A DNA stretch of 64,000 bases from Candidatus Rifleibacterium amylolyticum. GTDB lineage: Bacteria > Muiribacteriota > Ozemobacteria > Ozemobacterales > Ozemobacteraceae. The stretch is from assembly GCA_009917695.1 (NCBI GenBank), contig JAACJG010000004.1, positions 337,321 to 401,320 on the forward strand, in the 5' to 3' direction. The position numbers and the translations under genes are program-made. Each line of letters starts with the position of its first letter. Within the stretch, counting starts at the first letter, position 1. This document shows positions 49,549-57,608 of this stretch, piece by piece. The notes under the pieces were generated by a model. That model saw only the letters and a list, made by a program, of their open reading frames with translations. It was not told the origin of the DNA and ran no database searches.

Positions 49549-51321
49549 TTGATCACATTATTTTCGTGGTTTAACAGCAGGATAGCAGAAGCATACCAGA
49601 CAACACATTGTCATTCTGCGCGACCTGTTCTTCGAAGCCTTGGCGAAGAAGAAAGTCGCAGAATCCATCTTAAAGATTCATCCGATCCGCTGTCGCCTGC
49701 TGAAACGCTCCGCCGACTCGGCGCTCCAGCTGAATTGGCGAACATCTTTACCTCACTGATTGATTGTGAAATTATTCTCAAAGCTGCCGTAGATGGCGAT
49801 GTGCCAGACCTGGAGCTTCGCGAAAAAAAACGTAAGCGTAACACCGGACAGTTTTATACCCCTGAAGCCTTGGCCGAACGGCTGGTTGAGATTGCCGATC
49901 TTGCACCAGAAGGCGATATTCTCGACCCGGCCTGCGGCGATGGCAGTTTTTTAATGGCTATGGCAAGAAAACTGGCCCAGAACAAGACTTATCCGCAGAT
50001 TACGCAGATGGCCGCAGATGAGAATGAAGAATTCTTAAGCCGTCTGCACGGCTTCGATATCGATCTGCAGGCTTTATTTATCTGCTTAACCCGGCTGATA
50101 TGCGCTTTCCCGAACAGTGGCTGGCCTGTGCTCAAGCATAGCGATTTTCTGATGAATCCACCTGATCGCTGTTACTCAGTGATAATAGGCAATCCTCCAT
50201 ACCGGGTAAATCTTGACGAAGCTTTTAAACAGCGCCTGGCAGAGATTTATGAAACAGGCGAGGGTGAAAAAGACCTCTATACATTTTTTATTGAGGGTAG
50301 CCTCAAGGCTTTGCGACCGGGTGGTCGGCTGGTTATGCTGACTTCGCATACCTATCTGGTAAATCACCAGTGCAGCAAAATCAGACGGCATATTTTTGCT
50401 GAGCATAATGTTCGGGCCATTATGCTTTTGCCATCCAGGTTTTTTGTGCAGGCACCAGGTGTTTTGCCGGTCGTTCTCGTTGCCGATGCCGAGTCGCCCC
50501 CTGATGGCAATCAGTTAAGTGTTTACACGTCGTATAACGAAAAAGACGGCTGGAGTCAGTGTTTTCATGCACCCGCCAGTCTCTTTGTTGAAAGCAGTGG
50601 TCTGCGTCAGGCAATAGTGCCACCGCAATTGCAGCAGGTTTTTGCCGAGATGAACAGTTGCAGCCGGCTGGGCCGTCACTGTCGGGTGGGTGTCGGCATT
50701 CAGGAAGCTCTCAAGCGTGATGGAAAGATTTCGCGTTACGTCAGCGACAAGAAGATATCTGCAGCATATAAGCGCGTTTTGCGCGGACGTGAGCTCGAGC
50801 CATTCACCATCAACTGGGAAGGTAATTATATCGACTATGGACCACATCTGGCCTATGCTGGCGATGAAGCCGTCTTTGCCGGGCCCAAAATTCTGTATCA
50901 GAATATTCGCAATGAGCGCCTCAAGATCAGGCTGGTAGCAGCTTATGACAATGAAGGCTTTTTCCCGAAAAATTCGCTGTCCTATATTCTTACCAAGCCA
51001 GAAGATTTAAGTGCATGGTTCCTGATTGGGTTACTCAACAGTCTGCTGGTAAATGCCTGGTTCAGCGGGAATTTTCACAGCTTTCACATTACTGTTACGC
51101 AGGTGCGTCAGATCCCGCTGCCGCAATGTTCTGCCGCGCTTCAACAAAAGATTTCAGATTTGGCAGAGCGGTTACATGCGACTAACGGCGGCACCAATAA
51201 TTGGCAGAAGACTTATGAGCAGCTGAATCTGCTGGTATGTGAGAGCTACCTTGGTGTCGGCGATCATAAACAGCTGCTGACCATCTGTGATAATTTTCTT
51301 GATCAGGCCGCCGCGTTATGA
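49549..51321 (+). CDS. N6-adenine DNA methyltransferase (Eco57I/type IIG-like), repeat-expanded
   Basis: 590 aa from TTG 49549 behind AGGTG. TGQFYTPEALAERLVE (99-114), motif I ILDPACGDGSF (124-134) and motif IV VIIGNPPYRV (211-220) define an N6-adenine methyltransferase that binds S-adenosylmethionine. Residues 280-590 resemble the target-recognition half of Eco57I-like or stand-alone enzymes; no nuclease motif is evident and no restriction gene is adjacent. Two dispersed repeats lie inside the frame: family B at about residues 20-42 and family D at about 148-158, the latter just after motif I. A later start would avoid only the first. Activity is plausible but unproven. Confidence 0.83.
   Translation: MITLFSWFNSRIAEAYQTTHCHSARPVLRSLGEEESRRIHLKDSSDPLSPAETLRRLGAPAELANIFTSLIDCEIILKAAVDGDVPDLELREKKRKRNTGQFYTPEALAERLVEIADLAPEGDILDPACGDGSFLMAMARKLAQNKTYPQITQMAADENEEFLSRLHGFDIDLQALFICLTRLICAFPNSGWPVLKHSDFLMNPPDRCYSVIIGNPPYRVNLDEAFKQRLAEIYETGEGEKDLYTFFIEGSLKALRPGGRLVMLTSHTYLVNHQCSKIRRHIFAEHNVRAIMLLPSRFFVQAPGVLPVVLVADAESPPDGNQLSVYTSYNEKDGWSQCFHAPASLFVESSGLRQAIVPPQLQQVFAEMNSCSRLGRHCRVGVGIQEALKRDGKISRYVSDKKISAAYKRVLRGRELEPFTINWEGNYIDYGPHLAYAGDEAVFAGPKILYQNIRNERLKIRLVAAYDNEGFFPKNSLSYILTKPEDLSAWFLIGLLNSLLVNAWFSGNFHSFHITVTQVRQIPLPQCSAALQQKISDLAERLHATNGGTNNWQKTYEQLNLLVCESYLGVGDHKQLLTICDNFLDQAAAL
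49608..49674. repeat. Family B repeat inside the methyltransferase reading frame
   Basis: TTGTCATTCTGCGCGACC...AAGTCGCAGAATCCATC, with an inner inverted pair (CTTCGAAGCC/GGCGAAGAAG). Encodes about residues 20-42. Confidence 0.85.
49991..50020. repeat. Family D repeat inside the methyltransferase reading frame
   Basis: ATCCGCAGATTACGCAGATG followed by GCCGCAGATG, a tandem of GCAGAT units encoding about residues 148-157. Partial relatives at 11289-11318 and 22736-22748. Confidence 0.65.
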
Positions 51322-51327
51322 TAAATT
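51299..51327 (+). promoter_or_regulatory. Promoter of the FmdB-type gene
   Basis: TTGATC (51299-51304), 17 bp, TAAATT (51322-51327), immediately upstream of the CIRCE element, so HrcA bound there would block initiation. Confidence 0.6.
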
Positions 51328-51328
51328 A

Positions 51329-51355
51329 TTAGCACTCTGATAAATCGAGTGCTAA
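51329..51355. promoter_or_regulatory. Perfect CIRCE operator (HrcA binding site)
   Basis: TTAGCACTC, nine bases, GAGTGCTAA: an exact match to the CIRCE consensus, placed over the expected transcription start of the next gene. CIRCE is bound by HrcA and normally controls groESL or dnaK operons. Confidence 0.95.
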
Positions 51356-51385
51356 CTGTTTTTGTGCCCTCAGGAGGAAAGGTTC

Positions 51386-51754
51386 ATGCCAACCTACAGC
51401 TATAGATGTACAAAATGTAATACAACATTTGATGCCTTTCATTCAATGTCGTGCAAAGATCCGCAGCACTGTCCGGATTGTGGCGGGGAAGGCACCAAGC
51501 TGCTTTCAGCTAGTTCGGTAATTTTTAAAGGATCTGGTTTTTATTCAACCGATTACCGCGATTCCGGCTACCTCGAAGCCAAAAAAAAAGACGGTAACGG
51601 CGTCAGCAAACCTGAAAGCAAGCCAGATTCAACGACCACGCCAGCTACAGAATCTTCTGCCCCAGCTAAAAAGGCAGATACTCCAGCAGCCGCTCCTGCA
51701 ACATCGACAACGCCTTCACCGGCAAAAACGACTCCCACCGCCCAGGCCGCCTGA
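51386..51754 (+). CDS. FmdB-family zinc-ribbon protein with low-complexity tail
   Basis: 122 aa from ATG 51386 with CAGGAGG upstream. The FmdB-type zinc ribbon occupies residues 1-45: MPTYSYRCTKCNTTFDAFHS, then HCPDCGGEG, giving two CxxC pairs for zinc. A GSGFYSTDYRDSGY segment follows, as in many family members. The remaining 60 residues are a Ser/Thr/Pro/Ala/Lys-rich disordered tail. The biochemical role of this family is not established. The CIRCE operator puts it under probable HrcA heat-shock control, hinting at a protein-quality role. Confidence 0.9.
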   Translation: MPTYSYRCTKCNTTFDAFHSMSCKDPQHCPDCGGEGTKLLSASSVIFKGSGFYSTDYRDSGYLEAKKKDGNGVSKPESKPDSTTTPATESSAPAKKADTPAAAPATSTTPSPAKTTPTAQAA

Positions 51755-51808
51755 AAGTAAGTACTTTTACCATTTTTCTGATTTTGCCAGTGTTGCAATG
51801 CCCAACTT

Positions 51809-51845
51809 GTCACTGCGAGGAGACCCTGGTCGATGAAGCAGTCTC
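51809..51845. repeat. Dispersed repeat, family A, variant
   Basis: GTCACTGCGAGGAGACCC...GATGAAGCAGTCTC. The remainder of 51755-51953 shows no gene. Confidence 0.8.
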
Positions 51846-51953
51846 AAGGTTTTTTGGACAGAGCCCCCTTTTCACTTTTTTCGCCGGCGTCAGTGGTGAT
51901 ATCTTTGCGCTAAAAAGCTTCGAAAACGCTGCTTTTTGTCGATAAACATAGGA

Positions 51954-52892
51954 ATGGCGGCGAAACCAACAATTTTAATGACCGGAGCCTCTGGCTTTGC
52001 AGGCGGCAATATTGCTGCCTGGTTTTTGCAGCGAGGCTACCGGATTATTGCGCCTTGCCGGGTGCGACCCGCTGACGACCGCATTGAATTTCATCAGATT
52101 TCCCGTATAGATCGTTATACCTTCTGGGAAGACATGCTGAGAGGTGTCGATGCTGTCGTTCATCTGGCCGGTCGCGCTCATCAGATGCGCGAGAAACCGG
52201 ATTCATATCATCTCTATTTCGAAACGAATTTTGAAGGATCGGTTAATCTGGCTCTCCAGGCCGCAAAGCAGGGTGTAAAGCGCTTTATCTTTGTCAGCAG
52301 CATCAAAGCGATGATCAGTGACGCCTGCGAAATGGCGCTAACCGAGAACACGCCCTGCAATCCTCTCGAACCCTATGGACAGTCAAAGCTCAAGGCCGAA
52401 ATCGAGCTCAAAAAGATCAGCGAAGAAACCGGTATGGAACTGGTGATTCTGCGCCCGCCGCTTATTTACGGCCCTGGAGTAAAAGGCAACTTCGAGAGTC
52501 TTGTCAGACTGGTCAAAAATTTCGGCATTCTGCCGCTTGGTGGTCTGACCAATCGCCGCAGCCTGCTTGCCATCGACAATCTTGCTTCGGCGATCGAAAC
52601 CGCCATGCTCAGCGCAACAACGCCCGGCAAAACCTATCTGCTCAGCGATGGTGAGGAAATTTCGACAACCGAGCTGGTAACCCGCATAGCAGCTGTCTTC
52701 AACCCTGCCTGCCGCATCATATCTCTGCCAAGATGGCTCTGGCTACTCAGCTCAAGAATTCCACTGCTATCCGTAAAAATCGCCCGCCTCGAAGGCTCAC
52801 TGCCGGTAGACTCAAGCCGCTTCGCCTCTGAAACAAACTGGCAGCCAACCATCAATATGGAACAACAGCTTAAGAAGATGCTATCGGAATAG
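51954..52892 (+). CDS. SDR-type NAD(P)-dependent epimerase/reductase, WbpV/WreQ-like
   Basis: 312 aa from ATG 51954 (a TTG at 51936 is the alternative; neither has a good ribosome-binding site). Extended SDR motifs: TILMTGASGFAGGNIAAWFL, FIFVSSIKAM, YGQSKLKAE (Tyr and Lys of the active site) and VILRPPLIYGPG. The C-terminal NRRSLLAIDNLASAIE, YLLSDGEEISTTELV and LEGSLPVDSSRF resemble the branch that reduces 4-keto UDP-sugars to UDP-QuiNAc or UDP-FucNAc. Such genes often pair with a WbpL-like initiating transferase, as here (next gene, convergent). The exact sugar is inferred. Confidence 0.82.
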   Translation: MAAKPTILMTGASGFAGGNIAAWFLQRGYRIIAPCRVRPADDRIEFHQISRIDRYTFWEDMLRGVDAVVHLAGRAHQMREKPDSYHLYFETNFEGSVNLALQAAKQGVKRFIFVSSIKAMISDACEMALTENTPCNPLEPYGQSKLKAEIELKKISEETGMELVILRPPLIYGPGVKGNFESLVRLVKNFGILPLGGLTNRRSLLAIDNLASAIETAMLSATTPGKTYLLSDGEEISTTELVTRIAAVFNPACRIISLPRWLWLLSSRIPLLSVKIARLEGSLPVDSSRFASETNWQPTINMEQQLKKMLSE

Positions 52893-52903
52893 GGGCCGAA
52901 ACG

Positions 52904-53848
52904 TCACATTGTGCCAATGCCCGCCATCATTGCAGCTGCAATGAATAAGATCATATTGATCGTTACAAAGAATAAAGTCACTTCATGATGGGTGTAACCC
53001 TTTTGAACAGCCTGTTGATATAGATGCTGTTTATGAGCTTCCCAAAAACGTTCTCCTCGAATAATTCTTTTTATCAGAGTGAACCCTGCGTCACCCCAGA
53101 ATAGAGCCATTAATACGAGGTGAGTGTAGAAGCCTCCTGCCCAGCCAGTTCCTGAACCAATGGCAAGACAGCCAAAGGCATAACCCAAAAAGCCGCTGCC
53201 GGCATCGCCCATAAAGATCTTTGCCGGTGGCCAGTTCCAGAACAAAAAGCCGAGTGCCGCGGCGGCGATTACCCAGGTTATTGCAAGATTATTTAACATG
53301 CCGAGTCTGCCGGCAATGTATCCGGCTCCGAGTGCTATTACGACTGCTTCGGATCCAGCAAGACCGTCGATACCATCCATAAAATTGTAGAAGTTAATAG
53401 ACCATGCCACCCAAAAACCTGCCAGAAAGCGATACAGCAATGGTACCTCTTCTGGCATCAGCTGAACAACAGCCCAAACTGCTGCAATTATATGCACCAT
53501 AAAGCGTTTTTGTGCTGACAATGAAGATTTGTCGTCAAGCCAGCCAATCCAGGCGACCAGGCTTCCGCCAATTCCGATTGTAAGCAGCCACTTGTGCGGA
53601 ATCAAATGTGGTCTGATAAGCCCTAAAAAAACGATGGCGCCGATGGCGGTCAGCGCCATGGGTGCGCCGCCGGCTCTTGACATTGGCTGTTCATGGAGAC
53701 TGCGCTGGTTTGGCATGTCGAGAAATATTGACTTCTTGATCGAAACACGCCGCATATAGCCACAGCCAATGCTGGAAACAATTGTAACCAGCATGCAGAC
53801 AACAACCAGCAGGAATGGCACTTCAATCAAAATGTTGGTCTGTGGCAT
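52904..53848 (-). CDS. Undecaprenyl-phosphate sugar-1-phosphate transferase (WecA/WbpL-type)
   Basis: 314 aa polytopic membrane enzyme of the MraY/WecA superfamily, with about ten helices. It has FLDMPNQRSLHEQPMSRAGG, the aspartate pair in GWLDDKSSLS, FYNFMDGIDGLAG, IFMGDAGSGFLGY and the His-rich loop EAHKQHLYQQ. It starts O-antigen repeat synthesis by placing an N-acetylated sugar phosphate on undecaprenyl phosphate; a FucNAc or QuiNAc substrate is suggested by the adjacent reductase. It is the distal gene of a leftward glycan cluster, with AGAGG before the ATG. Confidence 0.92.
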   Translation of the reverse strand: MPQTNILIEVPFLLVVVCMLVTIVSSIGCGYMRRVSIKKSIFLDMPNQRSLHEQPMSRAGGAPMALTAIGAIVFLGLIRPHLIPHKWLLTIGIGGSLVAWIGWLDDKSSLSAQKRFMVHIIAAVWAVVQLMPEEVPLLYRFLAGFWVAWSINFYNFMDGIDGLAGSEAVVIALGAGYIAGRLGMLNNLAITWVIAAAALGFLFWNWPPAKIFMGDAGSGFLGYAFGCLAIGSGTGWAGGFYTHLVLMALFWGDAGFTLIKRIIRGERFWEAHKQHLYQQAVQKGYTHHEVTLFFVTINMILFIAAAMMAGIGTM

Positions 53849-53864
53849 AGTTAAGCCTCTGTTG

Positions 53865-55070
53865 TTACGCGGGTTTGTGGCGGTTATCCGCAGTATCCCT
53901 GCTATCCTCGTATATTTTCAACATCTTTGCAAGTACTAACTGCCGGGAATATTTTTCGAGCACTGCCTGGCGGGCCTGAGCTCCCAGCCTGATTCTATAA
54001 GCCCTGTTGCTTGCAAGTTTATGAATAGCCTCTGCCAGTGCCCTGGGATTGCGGGCAGGGACCAGCAGACCTGTAGTCCCATTGGTTACAGCTTCGCGAC
54101 ATCCGGGAACGTCTGTGGCAATACATGGAAGACCGCACGATGCCGCTTCGAGTATGCAGGTCGGCATACCCTCTCGATATGATGGAAGAACCATTATATC
54201 GGCCGCTCTTAAAAACTGTGGGATATCGGCAATATGCCCAAGATAATCGCATAAGCCCTTGCTCTGCCAGCCTGCGATTTCCATTTCAGCTATGCTCTCG
54301 GGGTTGGATGGGTCGGGAGCCCCGGCGAGACGGAGTTTGAATTCCAGGCCTTTTTGTCTCAGTATTGAAGTACTTTCGATCAGCTCATAAAGACCTTTGT
54401 CACGTAACATTCTACCAACGTAGGCTATAGTGAAAATTTCGCTCTGAGGAGTTCCCGGGCAGAATCTTTCGGTATCAATGCCAACTCCGGGAAGTATCGA
54501 GAGCTGACTGTCAGTAAGTTTGAACGTGTTTTCGGCCCACATGGCATCCTCTGTATTCAGTACGATCAATCGGCTCTTGCGGCTGGAGAATATCAGGCGC
54601 AAAGCCCGGATGAGAATAGGTTGTAGCAACCTGGCCTTTACAGAGGATGATGTGAAAACGAAGCCAAGGCCTGTCATCATATTGACTACAGGAATATTGC
54701 TCAACGCTGAATAAACAGAGCTGAATATGATCGGTTTAAGAGCAATAGCATGAATAAGCTGCGGTTGCCACTTTCGAATAATGCTGAATATTTTCATAAA
54801 GGCGTTCAGGTCAGCAAGTGGAGTGATAGATGTGCGCGCAAGTTTTACCGGGAACGTGTGGATTCCGGCCGCTTCGATTTCTTGCAAAGCTGAATCGCCT
54901 TTTTGCCCGGTATTGCAGACCAGAATGACTTCCCAGCCACTGTTTTGTGCGGCTACAGCAAAATGTAGAAAATGCATGGCGAAATACCAGTCTTCGGTAG
55001 CAAAAAACATCAGCCTTGGTTTCACTTTGGCAGGTTTTTCTGTCATTTTCTTCTGTTCTCTGTTTTCCAT
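53865..55070 (-). CDS. Glycosyltransferase, GT4 family (WbpJ/WfaG-like)
   Basis: 401 aa GT-B fold. The N-terminal RLMFFATEDWYFAMHFLHFA is typical of transferases paired with WbpL-like enzymes in O-antigen loci. The C-terminal domain has FTIAYVGRMLRDKGLYELIE and the nucleotide-sugar-binding EGMPTCILEAASCGLPCIAT (E-x7-E). Retaining transferase on the cytoplasmic face, adding an early sugar of the repeat unit. The start could also be nine codons later (MTEKPAK). 16 bp separate it from the initiating transferase gene. Confidence 0.9.
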   Translation of the reverse strand: MENREQKKMTEKPAKVKPRLMFFATEDWYFAMHFLHFAVAAQNSGWEVILVCNTGQKGDSALQEIEAAGIHTFPVKLARTSITPLADLNAFMKIFSIIRKWQPQLIHAIALKPIIFSSVYSALSNIPVVNMMTGLGFVFTSSSVKARLLQPILIRALRLIFSSRKSRLIVLNTEDAMWAENTFKLTDSQLSILPGVGIDTERFCPGTPQSEIFTIAYVGRMLRDKGLYELIESTSILRQKGLEFKLRLAGAPDPSNPESIAEMEIAGWQSKGLCDYLGHIADIPQFLRAADIMVLPSYREGMPTCILEAASCGLPCIATDVPGCREAVTNGTTGLLVPARNPRALAEAIHKLASNRAYRIRLGAQARQAVLEKYSRQLVLAKMLKIYEDSRDTADNRHKPA

Positions 55071-55098
55071 TGCTCAGGGCAAGCCAGCATCGAATGAA

Positions 55099-56196
55099 TC
55101 ATAAATTTACTGGCGGTTTCGCGACGATTTCTTTCGCAATACGTGAGGCAAGGCCTTTTAATCCATGATGACAATGGATGTATTGCGACAACGCCAGAAG
55201 TTGCTTATGATCCTGTGCCGCGTTTGCCAGGAGATGTCTTTCAAAATAAGAGACGAGGGTTTCCGGTTGAATGTCAGGTACAATGTATCTGTCGGCCTGA
55301 ACGCCAGCTGCAGCGAAAATATCTCTGAATGACCTGTTTTGCAAAATTACTGGTATTCCAATGGCCATTGCCTCAAGCGCTGCCTTGTCTACTGAACCTT
55401 CGGCCGGCGCAAGATTTGTGCTCAGATCGCATGAAGTCAGATATTCGCAGATCTTTGCGTGAGCGACTGAGCCGCAGAAAACGACGTTGGTCGAAATGCC
55501 AAGTCGGGCCACCTGCTCTTGAAGACTGTTTTTATATGAGCAATCGCGGGCGTTCAGAGCATCACCGATCAGATAAAGTTTGATGGAGTTATCGCCGTGC
55601 CTGCGTGTGAATAAGGCAACAGCTTCGATCAATGCATGGATGTTTTTGCTGGGTGAAAGTCGCGAGACGTTTACCAGCATATACGGCTGATTCCTTTCTC
55701 GAAACGGGCGAAAGGGGAATTTTGCTTCAGTAATTCCCTGCCCGACACATACCTTTTTATTGCTGGGAATCTGAAAGCCTGATTCTGTGCTGGTAACTAC
55801 TTTATCGACAAGTGCGTGCGCCAGATGCAGAGAAAATGGTGTTGCCTGGTGCCCATACCACATGGTCATGGGGATTCCGTAGCACTTGAGCACAGGGGCG
55901 GCCATCACCGCGAATATCTGAATCATGTGAATGAAGCAGTAGTCGATCTGATGGTGTCTCAGAACGCCCAGCAGGAGGCGGTAGAATTCAAGCGCACGAC
56001 GAAGTTCACTGTAACCTTTTTCTCGTCCAACGCTGAACACCCTGACATTTTCTCTTACCTGTATTCTGCCGGAAGTGTGGGTGATGACAAAAACCTTGTC
56101 AAAATGGCCGGCCAGCTCGTTTACCCAATCAGTAGTGAAGCCGAGTACGCCGTCATCAGTGTCCATTTTCATGTTGAAAAGCAGTAGATTGGCCAC
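55099..56196 (-). CDS. Glycosyltransferase, GT4 family
   Basis: 365 aa from a GTG behind AGGAAG. GT-B C-terminal features: PYMLVNVSRLSPSKNIHALIE, a VVFCGSVAHAKICEYLTSCD segment and APAEGSVDKAALEAMAIGIPVI (E-x7-E). The acceptor half begins NLLLFNMKMDTDDGVLGF and includes MTMWYGHQATPFS. Donor and linkage cannot be read from sequence. It lies 28 bp upstream of the next glycosyltransferase gene in the same leftward transcript. Confidence 0.88.
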   Translation of the reverse strand: MANLLLFNMKMDTDDGVLGFTTDWVNELAGHFDKVFVITHTSGRIQVRENVRVFSVGREKGYSELRRALEFYRLLLGVLRHHQIDYCFIHMIQIFAVMAAPVLKCYGIPMTMWYGHQATPFSLHLAHALVDKVVTSTESGFQIPSNKKVCVGQGITEAKFPFRPFRERNQPYMLVNVSRLSPSKNIHALIEAVALFTRRHGDNSIKLYLIGDALNARDCSYKNSLQEQVARLGISTNVVFCGSVAHAKICEYLTSCDLSTNLAPAEGSVDKAALEAMAIGIPVILQNRSFRDIFAAAGVQADRYIVPDIQPETLVSYFERHLLANAAQDHKQLLALSQYIHCHHGLKGLASRIAKEIVAKPPVNL

Positions 56197-56318
56197 AGGT
56201 ATTCTTCCTGATTCAATTTTCCGGACTCTCCGGGTTATACAGCTCAGAAGAGATTAAGTCATCAGCCTGGGCATGTCAAGCCACAGCTAATGCGATTGGT
56301 CTGAATCAGACTGTTTTA

Positions 56319-56921
56319 TCAGCTGTTTTTGCAGAGAACTATAACCCAGCCATCAGGGTCACTTCTTTGCCATATCGGGTCGAGCAGACTGGATGTGGTG
56401 GCATGTGCGGCAAGCAATTGCAGAGGCAGCGATGATTTCGCAATGTATCCTTCGGTGGCAATTGTCAGGATTTTCTTGATCGCAGCCGGAGGATAAGGAC
56501 GTATGTGCGAAAACGTGTTCCAGATTCTTTTAACGCCAGGAGTGGTCAGAAGAATGATGCCATGTTTACGTACAACGCGAGCGGCTTCCTTGAGAAAATT
56601 AAAGGCGTCGGCGGGGTAGAAATGTTCGATCAGCATCGCAGAATGAATACCATCAAAGGTATTGTCAGCGTAATCCATGGCGAACGCTGACATGACTGAA
56701 GCTGGCAAATTTCGTTGCTGGCATTTGTTGACTAAATCAGAGTTTATATCTATGCCCTGCCAGTTGCTATAACGTTCAAGCATTTTACCCTCGCCGCAAC
56801 CTATATCCAGTATCTTCTGGTTGCCAAGATAATAATCGATATATGGCAGTCGCCTCTTTTGCATCAGAAGAATGTAGTATTTCCACCAAACGAGAGGTCT
56901 GACCTGGCTGTTTTCACTCAT
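56319..56921 (-). CDS. SAM-dependent class I methyltransferase, tandem paralogue 1
   Basis: 200 aa from ATG 56921, 6 bp after AGGTG. Motif I KILDIGCGEGKMLERYSNWQ, then GIDINSDLV, a post-II DYADNTFDGIHSAMLIEHF and motif IV LLTTPGVKRIWNTFSH. It is clearly related to the next gene (shared SNWQGIDI, YIDYYLGN, RIWNTFSHIRPYPP, SDPDGWVI), so they are tandem duplicates. Likely methylates a sugar of the polysaccharide or caps the chain; the target is unknown. Confidence 0.87.
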   Translation of the reverse strand: MSENSQVRPLVWWKYYILLMQKRRLPYIDYYLGNQKILDIGCGEGKMLERYSNWQGIDINSDLVNKCQQRNLPASVMSAFAMDYADNTFDGIHSAMLIEHFYPADAFNFLKEAARVVRKHGIILLTTPGVKRIWNTFSHIRPYPPAAIKKILTIATEGYIAKSSLPLQLLAAHATTSSLLDPIWQRSDPDGWVIVLCKNS

Positions 56922-56984
56922 GTTTTTCACCTGCAGAGCGTTTTTGATTCAATATTGTCCGGATTTCGGTCAGTGGGCATGGTG

Positions 56985-57608
56985 TCAGATTTTTTCGCAT
57001 ACTATTATCCATCCATCGGGGTCTGAAGCTGGTAAAATCGGGTCGAGAAGGGCTGTTATTCTTGCTGCCAGGCCATTGCCTGCCCGAGTAGCGTGGCTGG
57101 CCAGCAATTTAAGAGGCAAACTGGTTTTTCCCAGATAGCCTTCGGTAGGCACATTCAGCAGCTTATACAATGATATCGGCGGATATGGACGGATATGGGA
57201 AAACGTGTTCCAGACTCTTTTGATTCCTGGTGTAGTCAAAAGCAGGAGTCCGCCAGGTTTCAGAATCTTTGAGGCTTCTTGAAGAAATGTAAGAGCCTGG
57301 GCTGGTGGAAAATGCTCTATCATTTGTGCGGCATGCACTCCATCAAAAGAGCATTCAGGTAACTGAATATTCAGAACAGACATTACCTCAGCCTGAAAAC
57401 CTTTGCTCTGGCACTTTCTGACGAGTTCAGGATCAATATCAATTCCTTGCCAGTTGCTGTATCTGGCCAGCATCAATCCTTCGCCACAGCCGGCGTCAAG
57501 GACACGACGATTCCCGAGATAATAGTCGATGTAGGGCGCTCGTCGGTGCTTTTTTGCCAGCGAATAATAATCCCGCCAGGTCATTGGTCTGGGAGTTTCA
57601 GCATTCAC
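56985..57608 (-). CDS. SAM-dependent class I methyltransferase, tandem paralogue 2
   Basis: 207 aa from a GTG that overlaps the flippase stop (GTGA), with AAGGAG upstream. Motif I VLDAGCGEGLMLARYSNWQ, GIDIDPELVRKC, CSFDGVHAAQMIEHF and LLLTTPGIKRVWNTFSH. Compared with paralogue 1 it has an insert near the C-terminus (GNGLAARITALLDPILPA). Both enzymes probably act on the same class of glycan with different site choice. Confidence 0.87.
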   Translation of the reverse strand: MNAETPRPMTWRDYYSLAKKHRRAPYIDYYLGNRRVLDAGCGEGLMLARYSNWQGIDIDPELVRKCQSKGFQAEVMSVLNIQLPECSFDGVHAAQMIEHFPPAQALTFLQEASKILKPGGLLLLTTPGIKRVWNTFSHIRPYPPISLYKLLNVPTEGYLGKTSLPLKLLASHATRAGNGLAARITALLDPILPASDPDGWIIVCEKI

